From contig JAGLYY010000207.1 of assembly GCA_023131935.1 (NCBI GenBank), positions 1-10,804 on the forward strand: a DNA stretch of 10,804 nucleotides. The letters run 5' to 3'. Positions 1-5,294 of this stretch are shown here, one piece after another. Numbering within the stretch: position 1 is the first letter of the stretch; the number at the start of each line of letters is the position of its first letter. Source of the stretch: Spirochaetales bacterium. GTDB lineage: Bacteria; Spirochaetota; Spirochaetia; JAGLYY01. The translations under genes and the position numbers were made by a program. The notes beneath the pieces are model-generated. The model did no database searches. It was not told the DNA's origin and saw only the letters and a program-made list of their open reading frames with translations.

Positions 1-367
1 GGCGAGGGTTTTCCGACAGTTCATATCTTTCTCTACGCGCCATTTCTTCCTGTGAAGCACTATTATTTTGAAGTACAAAAATATCGACTTTGAACATAGT
101 TGCAAGATGAATTAAATTGAAGGATGAACGGCGTTGAATCGCATCTCGTACCATGTCTGCATCGATATAAAATGTTGTTTCAAGCGCTCTCACAAGAGGT
201 GCGATATGTTGAGGTTTGAGATCCGCGACCATATCTACATCCTGGGTTGCTCTGGGAACTCCATGAAGAGAGCTTGCCAATGAGCCTCCTACCAAGTAAG
301 GAATTTGAAAGCGCTCAAATACTTCAGCAATGAGTCGCGTAATTTGGACAGGTTCAGCAAGATCCAT
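1..367 (-). CDS. Nucleotidyltransferase (AbiEii / DUF6036-like), C-terminus beyond window
   Basis: The minus-strand frame opens at ATG (365-367) and runs off the window edge, giving about 122 residues. The protein starts MDLAEPVQITRLIAEVFE. It has the nucleotidyltransferase-fold signature VGGSLASSLHG near residues 26-36, followed by PRATQDVDMV near 38-47. The GGS turn and the D-x-D pair are the usual metal and nucleotide-binding residues of the MNT/AbiEii superfamily. A further stretch, RRSSFNLIHLATMFKVDIFV, fits the second half of the catalytic core, where a third acidic residue is expected. The start lies one base after the TGA of the 86-residue gene upstream (TGATATG), so the two are almost certainly cotranscribed and translationally coupled. 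By family this could be the toxin half of a toxin-antitoxin-like pair or a stand-alone nucleotidyltransferase. The substrate cannot be read from the sequence. Confidence 0.8.
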   Translation of the reverse strand, partial: MDLAEPVQITRLIAEVFERFQIPYLVGGSLASSLHGVPRATQDVDMVADLKPQHIAPLVRALETTFYIDADMVRDAIQRRSSFNLIHLATMFKVDIFVLQNNSASQEEMARRERYELSENPR

Positions 368-368
368 A

Positions 369-629
369 TCAATAACCTTTTTTTTCAGGGTCCCAGTCAA
401 ACACGCGAATCATCGTCTCTCTATTTAACCAGAGACCTGCTAAACGAAGTCTTTGCTCCCGCTGTGAGATCTTTCCATACTGTTTTCGAATGCGGGCCAG
501 AGCAAGCTGTTGAACTGCCTTATTGAGTTCGTTAACCCGCTGCATCTTCTCTCGGGGTGTCATACTTCGATAGCCGGCGATCAAAATCTTCTGTATATGA
601 AGAGGAGTATCGTTTATTTGAGCTTTCAT
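369..629 (-). CDS. Small conserved partner protein of the nucleotidyltransferase
   Basis: This is an 86-residue, Arg- and Leu-rich, probably helical protein without a signal peptide or membrane segment. It contains the patterns YRSMTPREKMQRVNELN (about 20-36), LALARIRKQYG and REQRLRLAGLWLNRETMI, and ends DWDPEKKGY. From memory, small proteins with this Arg/Leu-rich layout and a terminal W-D-P...GY occur directly upstream of DUF6036-like nucleotidyltransferases in many bacteria. I know of no assigned function. The ATG at 627-629 is supported by a good ribosome binding site, GGAGG on the minus strand (plus 635-639), five bases upstream. The stop TGA (369-371) sits one base from the ATG of the nucleotidyltransferase gene. 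An antitoxin or accessory-subunit role is inference from this tight pairing. Confidence 0.75.
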   Translation of the reverse strand: MKAQINDTPLHIQKILIAGYRSMTPREKMQRVNELNKAVQQLALARIRKQYGKISQREQRLRLAGLWLNRETMIRVFDWDPEKKGY

Positions 630-704
630 GTAGGCCTCCGGAGAAGTACATAATATTGCAAGAAAAGCAGCATTTTGTCTTGGAGTTTATCAAACTCCGA
701 CCTC

Positions 705-1061
705 TCAAGCAAGACTTACCCGAACCTTTTGAAGAAGCAGAATCTGACTGGAACCAAGAAGAATATATCTTGACTCGGGAAACCTGTCGTATACGGCTTT
801 GATTGATTCTATAAGTCGGGGACTTTTCTGTACTTCATATAGAACGGCGGATGGGTATAAGCTATTCCACTGGACTGCCGAAAGAGATGTATATTGGGGC
901 CGAAAAACAGGATCTTCAAGCGAAATATATTCGTATTCTTTAAAACAGTGCTTTGCCAGCGTGGTTTTTCCAGTCTGGCGGGCGCCTGTAAGAACAATGA
1001 TTCTCCCGAATTTCGATCCTGCCTTTTTTTGGATATATTCTGTAATGGCCCTGTTTTTCAC
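705..1061 (-). pseudogene. Truncated AAA/DUF4143-type ATPase (N-terminal part only)
   Basis: The frame starts at GTG (1059-1061) and stops after 118 residues, whereas DUF4143/AAA_14 ATPases are about 380-430 residues. Visible parts are the Walker A loop GARQTGKT at residues 26-33, the ISLEDP strand (about 46-51), a Walker-B-like SAVLYEVQK (71-79), and YILLGSSQ (99-106), the sensor strand of this family. After KVRVSLA the frame closes. Shifting by one base gives AERSEFDKLQDKMLL, but no convincing DUF4143 C-terminal domain follows, because the 86-residue gene starts at 629. The Walker B aspartate expected in LDEVQ is a tyrosine (Y75), so even the remaining part would probably not hydrolyse ATP. 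Frame closure, loss of about 260 residues and the lost acidic residue together indicate a decayed gene. Confidence 0.8.
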
Positions 1062-1075
1062 CCTCTATAACCCTA

Positions 1076-1117
1076 TATGGCGTAAAATGCATCATACATG
1101 TTGTATTTTACGCCATA
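1076..1117. promoter_or_regulatory. Long palindrome upstream of the ATPase gene (probable operator)
   Basis: The arms TATGGCGTAAAAT (1076-1088) and ATTTTACGCCATA (1105-1117) are perfect 13-base inverted repeats. The inner bases 1089-1091 and 1102-1104 extend the pairing with one G-T wobble, leaving a ten-base loop. The palindrome begins 14 bases upstream of the GTG at 1061, where a promoter would lie. Neither side has a T-run, so an intrinsic terminator is unlikely. A dimeric regulator binding site is the best guess. The regulator is not identified. Confidence 0.6.
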
Positions 1118-1132
1118 AATCAATAACCACTT

Positions 1133-1183
1133 TTATTCCTTTGATTTCTCAAAGGAATTGCACTATTAATATAATCTATGGAG
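1133..1183 (+). repeat. Direct repeat copy A (51 bp)
   Basis: This segment matches 6415-6465 at 47 of 51 positions in the same orientation. The last 17 bases (1167-1183) match the second tandem unit at 6466-6482 exactly, and CCTTTCA follows in both places. At 6.4 kb the repeat is the 5' region and ribosome binding site of the secreted-protein gene. Here the similarity stops at the position of the start codon and no related gene follows. Copy A therefore looks like the orphaned 5' region of a lost paralogue, or one end of a rearrangement. Confidence 0.85.
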
Positions 1184-1288
1184 TTACCTTTCAGATTTGT
1201 CTAAATCCTTAATATTAAATGGTTGGCTTCTTTATTTATCCTTTCACATCTTTATTTTACTTTTTCAACAGTTCAAAAAGCATTACCG

Positions 1289-1560
1289 GGTATATTTCCA
1301 CCCCCTGTCTCGTTGAAAAAGGTTCATTATGAACCATTTAAGAGGAGGAGCTGTTCTACACGAACTACTTGGAGTAATTCGAAGAGAATGTTCACATATT
1401 CGAAGCCTTGGACTTTATCGCTGAGCTTACCCAGCATGTACCATCAAATGGTGTGCATCTGATTCGCTGCTACGGGTTATACACATCCCGCACCAAGGGC
1501 TGCTGGATCAATTCCGCAACAATTATGCCATATTTAAAGCGGCATTTTGTCTCTGGATAG
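1289..1560 (+). pseudogene. Degraded IS91-like (Y2) transposase fragment
   Basis: Two plus-strand frames together read like the middle of an IS91/Transposase_32 protein. The first, PPVSLKKVHYEPFK, matches the conserved PPVSLER-type stretch. After a frameshift near 1341-1350 the second reads LFYTNYLE, a TAA at 1375-1377, then FEENVHIFEALDFIAELTQ and HVPSNGVHLIRCYGLYTSRT up to KGCW at 1504-1506. The DFIA.LTQHVP...G...IR.YGLY.SR..G pattern is characteristic of this family. The frame closes at TAG 1558-1560. The HUH/tyrosine catalytic region, both ends and any IS termini are absent. One frameshift and one internal stop make it inactive. Confidence 0.72.
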
Positions 1561-1735
1561 ACTGTTTGTCGCCGGATTGCGCGGAAATCCACGGTTTCAC
1601 TCCTCCAACATGTTGCATTCCGAGATAACTTTTACTATCATTTCATTATGTTATTATTAGATTTTTTAGTAACGTATGGGGATTTGATCGATGACGCTCA
1701 ATGGGTCTTTATGATTATTATGACAGCCTACAATT

Positions 1736-2077
1736 TTGATTATGCAAAGGAACGGAGAAAACGATATTGGTTTAAAGAACCACACAGGCTTAATGGTGTT
1801 ATCATCCGAGAGGAAGGAGATAATCGAAAGTTACCTAAATATGTTCTCAACACAAGAAGGTAAACAGGTTTTTTCCCATCTTCTTATTGTAATTTTAAGG
1901 CTACATTCAATCGATCCCTATTTTAAACCATTGATCAAAGAAAGAAACAGTAATGTAAACAATTCCCTCAAAGCTAATCTTCCACCGGAGGTTTCTTCAT
2001 CTATCTATAAGACTGTTCTGCTCATTTTCAGAATGATCGATCATCAAGATTTTTTTCCCAAAAATCCGCTTCCATAG
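1736..2077 (+). CDS. Unassigned AT-rich reading frame, possibly a gene fragment
   Basis: This is an open frame of 113 codons from TTG 1736, or 111 from ATG 1742, to TAG 2075-2077. No clear ribosome binding site precedes either start. The C-terminal half (ERKEIIESYLNMFS, then QVFSHLLIVILRLHSIDPYF, then KPLIKERNSNVNNSL) reads as amphipathic helices. It weakly resembles the ligand domain of TetR-type regulators, but no DNA-binding helix-turn-helix is present. A second overlapping frame (1648-1863, 71 residues, MLLLDFLVTYGDL...) could be the upstream part of the same gene separated by a frameshift. I do not recognise either, and a chance open frame in AT-rich DNA cannot be excluded. Confidence 0.3.
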   Translation: MIMQRNGENDIGLKNHTGLMVLSSERKEIIESYLNMFSTQEGKQVFSHLLIVILRLHSIDPYFKPLIKERNSNVNNSLKANLPPEVSSSIYKTVLLIFRMIDHQDFFPKNPLP

Positions 2078-2098
2078 GGAATCATTTTAATTATTCCT
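2077..2098. terminator. Weak hairpin between converging reading frames
   Basis: GGAATCATT (2078-2086) and AATTATTCC (2089-2097) are complementary at eight of nine positions, and very T-rich sequence follows (2098-2125). It lies between the stop of the plus frame (2077) and the stop of the minus gene (2124). The stem is AT-rich, so a terminator role is only tentative. Confidence 0.3.
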
Positions 2099-2123
2099 TA
2101 TATATTGTTTTTTTATCTTTTTT

Positions 2124-2762
2124 TTATCGTTTCTCCCATTCAGTACAATCATTGGGAAACAAAGTTCTTTTATTAGGAATCATTTCATAGAATCTTTCCC
2201 AAGTTTTTTTAGTTTTTACAATATTTGCACACGGTAGATATATCTCGTTCGGTTTACTTTCATTTCTATATAGCCCATCTAAAGTATTTGAATATTTTTT
2301 ATTTTTCTTATAGTATTTACAGGTTTTACACCATTTTAATGATTTAATTCTTTTATGTTCTTCATCTATTTTATCCTCTCTTTCTTTAATTACTTTTTTC
2401 ATCTTTCCATTTGTTCTGTGAAACACTTTTCTTTCGATAAAGTAAAACATGATAAAAAAACCTGCAATAAAATCAATTACTCCCCAAACATCTCTATCCA
2501 AATGAATCGGTATTATTGGGTTAAATATTACTGCAATAGCTCCAAAAATAATTGGATATTTGCTTTTAGGATTTGCATAATATCCTTCTTGATTTAGTAA
2601 AGTAATTAATGCAAAGTATCCACAGAAAATAAACACTAATCCCCTTAACAAGATGTAAAATGAATACTCCCCTTCGTAAAACGGAGCATAGAATAATAAT
2701 CCAGGAATAACTAAATAAACTATTTCTAAAAAAAACTTTGCTGCTCTATTTTGTACAGTCAT
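2124..2762 (-). CDS. DUF6804-like membrane protein with a cysteine-containing cytoplasmic tail
   Basis: The protein has 212 residues. The N-terminal half is hydrophobic with about four membrane segments (near 12-28, 33-57, 69-85 and 93-110). The segment IFNPIIPIHLDRDVWGVIDF (79-98) is the hallmark of the small DUF6804 membrane proteins that are frequent in mobile gene pools. The second half is a charged, probably coiled region (115-142) followed by a Lys-rich tail with WCKTCKYY (C145, C148), C178 and C206, which could bind a metal or form disulfides. DUF6804 proteins as I know them end soon after the last helix, so the tail is an extension. Codons are strongly AT-rich, unlike purC or clpP, which suggests transfer. 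An AAGGAG (plus 2775-2780) lies 12 bases before the ATG. Function is unknown. Confidence 0.72.
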   Translation of the reverse strand: MTVQNRAAKFFLEIVYLVIPGLLFYAPFYEGEYSFYILLRGLVFIFCGYFALITLLNQEGYYANPKSKYPIIFGAIAVIFNPIIPIHLDRDVWGVIDFIAGFFIMFYFIERKVFHRTNGKMKKVIKEREDKIDEEHKRIKSLKWCKTCKYYKKNKKYSNTLDGLYRNESKPNEIYLPCANIVKTKKTWERFYEMIPNKRTLFPNDCTEWEKR

Positions 2763-2805
2763 ACTCTCTTTTATCTCCTTTTTATCTTAAGTCTCATATT
2801 TGTTT

Positions 2806-2811
2806 ATTATA
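2806..2811 (-). promoter_or_regulatory. Candidate -10 box for the membrane-protein gene
   Basis: The minus strand reads TATAAT here, 44 bases before the ATG at 2762. No good -35 hexamer is seen at 16-18 bases, and the surroundings are AT-rich, so chance occurrence is possible. Confidence 0.35.
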
Positions 2812-2832
2812 TAAAATACTAAACTTTAAAAA

Positions 2833-2890
2833 CATAACGCTCTGCTGAGGGGCACGCGGTTTTTTGCGCGTCTCTCCCAGTAGATTTTTA
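2833..2890 (-). other. attC-like hairpin site (putative integron cassette boundary)
   Basis: Between two minus-strand genes lies a 17-bp imperfect hairpin, arms 2842-2858 and 2867-2883, with 12 Watson-Crick pairs, three G-T wobbles and two mismatches. The loop is eight bases with six T's. Three bases beyond the stem foot on the minus strand comes GTTATG (2838-2833), which resembles the R' core GTTRRRY of integron attC sites. The site starts at the stop codon of the upstream gene and precedes the next gene's 5' region, as expected of a cassette junction. The matching AAC-type left core is not recognisable, so the site would be degenerate. No integrase is in the window. Confidence 0.45.
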
Positions 2891-3562
2891 GCAGCTTTGA
2901 ACGACTTCACGATAGAGCTCATTTAATCCAAAGGTGCGCGCGATAAATCCAAGTGAATATAACGTCGAAAAATATGCCTGTTCTACTAGTTGCATATGCA
3001 TTTCTCGCTGCTGAGCAGAAGGTACACCCGATAGGTTGAAACTGATATCCGGCTGAACGCCACCGTAAATCTGCATTATGTGCGAGTAATTTGCATGAAT
3101 ATAGCCAGAAAATGCCTTATATATGTTTGAGATTCTGGTACGAGTTGCTTCATCTTGATTGAAGCCAGTTAATGCTCGGACCATTGCGCTGTGTATCTTT
3201 TTAGTTGGGACATGTTCCGTTTCAATATTCAAATAACCATCGATATTTGTTTCAAAGAATGCTTTAATGAATTTGTTGACATTACTTGAAGTCTTAGGAT
3301 ACTGCTCAAGTATAAAGTAAATCTCCGCTGAGCAATCGCTGACACAACGATAAATTGCTCCCATGTCAATTAACAAACCGTTCTTACACAGTAGATACAG
3401 CGACTTGCTGCCTTGAGCCGCTCTGATAGCTTTTAGAACTGCAACAACTTCGACGCTTTGATTTGTGTATTCGAATACTTCTTTTTCTGGAATCCAAACT
3501 GGTTCACCGATTGCCTATATTCGAAGCCTTTCAGTGATTGAAAATAGTTTTTCTAAGTCCAC
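2888..3562 (-). pseudogene. Unknown conserved gene interrupted by one in-frame amber codon
   Basis: The longest uninterrupted part (2888-3376, from a TTG) extends upstream without a stop to 3514. There, a single TAG (3515-3517) interrupts the frame. Fifteen more codons in the same frame (VDLEKLFSITERLRI) lead to a GTG at 3560-3562. An AAAGG (plus 3570-3574) lies seven bases before it, so this is the natural start. Repaired, the protein has about 225 residues, soluble and without a signal peptide. It includes VWIPEKEVFEYTNQSVEVV, LYLLCKNGLLIDMGAIYRC, EQYPKTSSNVNKF and YIHANYSHIMQIYGG. I recognise this as a conserved hypothetical type but can assign no function. No convincing start codon lies between the amber and residue 45, so the gene is probably inactive unless the TAG is suppressed. 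Confidence 0.65.
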
Positions 3563-3577
3563 TATCTATCCTTTGCT

Positions 3578-3623
3578 GCTAACTACCTTTTGAACTGCGC
3601 CCAGTCCAAAAGACATGTTATGT
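3578..3623 (-). other. Second hairpin with flanking AAC/GTT cores (attC-like)
   Basis: Read on the minus strand: ACATAAC (3623-3617), four bases, an 11-bp stem (3612-3602 with 3597-3587, one G-T wobble), a GGCG loop, three bases, then GTTAGC (3583-3578). The order AAC core, hairpin, GTT core is the architecture of an integron attC site. The three-base gap before GTT is the same as in the site at 2833. It lies after the stop of the HicB-HEPN gene and just before the ribosome binding site of the next gene. It is shorter than typical attC sites. An alternative 7-bp inverted repeat (3610-3616 with 3620-3626) overlaps its left side. Confidence 0.4.
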
Positions 3624-3651
3624 CTTGTTTTAAATTACAATCTTTTTATTA

Positions 3652-4536
3652 CTAAATCTTATCTAAAACTCTATCTAATCTTACAAGTTCATCACCACTA
3701 CATTCATCCCATAATTTATCAAAAGCTAAAGCCTTCTTTAGTATCTTTTTTAAATCTAATACATCACCCGATCTAGTCACCACCATCTCTCCTAATATCT
3801 CTCCAGTACATTCCTTGTGAACAATATTACATATATCTTCTAGTAATTTTATGAACTTTTTATCTTCAAATTTGGGGAAATTTCCTAATATTTTTCCAGA
3901 CAAAAATATTTCTTTATCATAATGGGCTAATATTTTATTCCTAGCAATTTTAATATGTTTTCTAAATTGTTTAATTTCCTCATTTATTTTATTCAATTCA
4001 ATAATAATATCAGATTGCCAATTAACGCTTTCAATAATATTTCCAATTGTAAAATTTTCATATTTTTCATTTATACTCATTGCTGGATCTGTAATTTTCG
4101 CCATTTCCAGAAGAAGGTATTCATTGATAACTATATTCAAATCTAAAAAAAAGTATTTTGCAGTTTTTCCCAATAATCTGGTTGATTCTTTATCTTCGAA
4201 TAATTCTTGTTGGATATGATGTATAGTTTTCAGGAAAACAACATAATTAGAAAACTCTTTAATCATTTTAATAGTTTTACTATCTTTTGGATCTTTTTTA
4301 ACCATAACACTTCTTTTTCGTACAGTACTCAATGCATCCGGAATATCTTCTCCTTCTTCTTTCATCCATTTTATTGTTTCTAATACTACTTTCTCTAATT
4401 CTCCAAGTACCTCAACCGCTTTTTCTCCATGCGCTGCTAAAGAAGGGAATTCAGCACATCTGGCAACATGTGTTCCATCCTCTTCTGACCATTCTACTCT
4501 ATATGTGTATTTTTCTACTATTTCTTCAATACTCAT
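3652..4536 (-). CDS. HicB-like antitoxin domain fused to a HEPN (AbiU2-like) domain
   Basis: This is a continuous 294-residue protein. Residues 8-72 are a HicB-type domain: YTYRVEWSEEDGTHVARCAE, FPSLAAHG, then an amphipathic helix ending KWMKEEGEDIPDALS. This is the partner fold for HicA toxins. The C-terminal ribbon-helix-helix DNA-binding part usual in this HicB class is missing. From about residue 92 there is an all-helical domain with EYLLLEMAKITDPA (139-152) and KIARNKILAHYDKE (196-209). This matches AbiU2-type HEPN domains and contains an R-x5-H motif (R199, H205) preceded and followed as in RNase-active HEPN proteins. A charged tail (250-294) follows. The ATG overlaps the TGA of one hicA relic frame (ATGA at 4536-4533) and lies inside the end of hicA, the normal hicA-hicB arrangement. 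Codon use is AT-rich. HEPN ribonuclease activity and control by the HicB part are inferences. Confidence 0.78.
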   Translation of the reverse strand: MSIEEIVEKYTYRVEWSEEDGTHVARCAEFPSLAAHGEKAVEVLGELEKVVLETIKWMKEEGEDIPDALSTVRKRSVMVKKDPKDSKTIKMIKEFSNYVVFLKTIHHIQQELFEDKESTRLLGKTAKYFFLDLNIVINEYLLLEMAKITDPAMSINEKYENFTIGNIIESVNWQSDIIIELNKINEEIKQFRKHIKIARNKILAHYDKEIFLSGKILGNFPKFEDKKFIKLLEDICNIVHKECTGEILGEMVVTRSGDVLDLKKILKKALAFDKLWDECSGDELVRLDRVLDKI

Positions 4537-4761
4537 TGTCTAAAGCCGCCTTCTTCAATATGGCTTTCTAAACCATTTTTACCTGGTATGGTTTTGCCAT
4601 TTTCCCATCCTTCTGTATATTTATTCTTGGATCTCCTCTCCATGGCATTTTAAAATATGGTGACTTCCAGAAATCCTGGGATTTCTAAAATATGTTTGAC
4701 ACAAGCTCAATAAGTCATGAAATTTAACATTTTTTGGATTACCAAAAATCTTTTTACCCAT
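4526..4761 (-). pseudogene. hicA: hicA toxin pseudogene (frameshift plus amber)
   Basis: From ATG 4759-4761 the frame reads MGKKIFGNPKNVKFHDLLSL, then YFRNPRISGSHHILK. This contains the conserved HicA GSHHI motif with the catalytic histidine. After 37 codons one base is missing in an A-run near 4649-4653. The original frame then ends at TAA 4621-4623 (46 residues). Restoring the base continues as MPWRGDPRINIQKDG (from 4648), KMAKPYQVKMV, an amber TAG at 4568-4570, and KAILKKAALDNEY to TGA 4526-4528. The GDPR.NIQ and AKPYQV patterns are the standard C-terminal half of this HicA class. The order and overlap with the HicB domain at 4536 confirm the identity. Two disabling lesions mean no functional mRNA interferase is made. 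Confidence 0.82.
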
Positions 4762-4771
4762 ATATCTTTGT

Positions 4772-4800
4772 ATACTAACACATATGCTATCACTTTTCAA
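4772..4800 (-). promoter_or_regulatory. Candidate promoter of the hicA/hicB-HEPN unit
   Basis: The minus strand shows TTGAAA (4800-4795), a 17-base spacer and TAGTAT (4777-4772). This would start transcription only a few bases before the hicA ATG, giving a very short leader. The match to sigma70 is 5/6 and 4/6. AT-rich surroundings lower confidence. Confidence 0.35.
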
Positions 4801-5124
4801 CTAATCGAATAAGTCGAAACTGAGCAACCACATTTAGACCTGAAAAATAATTCTTCCAAAATAATCAGGATCCCAACCTTCCACCAATCGTTTCCTTCTT
4901 ATGCTTAACTTGGATGCCAAGCCAAATGCATTTGCTCTGTAAGTCGAAATTCTACATGTCTATCATGCTTTGAAGCAGTATAACTTTCAGCCCTGTTATT
5001 TATAATGAAGTTTAATAAGTGAGAAGAAGGAAATATGCTGTAGGGGGCGGTTAAAATACTACAAGGCACTAACCATCCCAATTTCCCCAGGGGAAAATTT
5101 CAGTGTTTTGACATTAAATAAGCC
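4801..5124. other. Gene-poor stretch with relics and inverted repeats
   Basis: No intact gene is seen. On the minus strand, 4834-4959 is open without a start codon and ends GWDPDYFGRIIFQV, which looks protein-like. A neighbouring frame contains HDRHVEFRLTEQMHLAWHPS. Together they could be a frameshifted relic that I cannot name. TTTCCCC-A-GGGGAAA (5082-5096) is a perfect 7-bp dyad. GTAGGGGGC near 5040-5048 is nearly complementary to GCCCCCTGC near 5143-5151. AAGTCGAAA or a close variant occurs at 4811 and 4941. Confidence 0.4.
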
Positions 5125-5289
5125 TCATGCTACCGAAACAGCCCCCTGCAATAATATCGTGAGCGCAAATCCCGTACATTTCGAGACCTGCGAGCCGTTT
5201 AAAGATTCGTTTTTTAAAATAGTTAAATATACAGTAGTTTCTGTTTGGCTGAAATTGAGAATTTCAAAGTGTTTCAAAATATCTTCCAT
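5125..5289 (-). pseudogene. Truncated TrmB-family transcriptional regulator
   Basis: The 54-residue frame starts at ATG 5287-5289, in the six-base gap after the MFS stop, with GAGGGG immediately upstream. It reads MEDILKHFEILNFSQTETTV, then YLTILKNESLNGSQVSKCTG. This is the N-terminal winged-helix start of TrmB-type sugar regulators (L..LGLS..E..VYL.LL..G...S.I....G). The recognition helix, normally followed by an R.x.VY..L..L...G pattern, is replaced by FALTILLQGAVSVA and a stop. The family is about 250 residues long and no continuation is visible downstream. The close spacing shows it was cotranscribed with the transporter, whose expression such regulators commonly control. Confidence 0.68.
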
Positions 5290-5294
5290 GCCCC

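Noticed and set aside
557..802. 81-codon plus-strand open frame
   Set aside because: It lies opposite the ATPase relic and the start of the 86-residue gene, has no ribosome binding site, and its protein has no recognisable motif. It is a shadow frame.
1079..1114. CRISPR repeat or transposon terminal repeat
   Set aside because: The palindrome occurs once, with no spaced copies and no element boundaries beside it.
799..1212. 137-codon plus-strand open frame
   Set aside because: It is antisense to the Walker A region of the ATPase relic and runs through the palindrome. Its residues are the reverse-strand shadow of that gene.
3587..3626. Rho-independent terminator of the HicB-HEPN gene
   Set aside because: The stem has no T-run on the minus strand. 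The flanking AAC and GTT motifs fit an attC-like site better.
4533..4643. 36-residue ORF overlapping the HicB-HEPN start by ATGA
   Set aside because: It looks like a coupled small gene, but it is an out-of-frame reading of the hicA relic; the HicA motifs lie in the other two readings. Its stop may still aid reinitiation.
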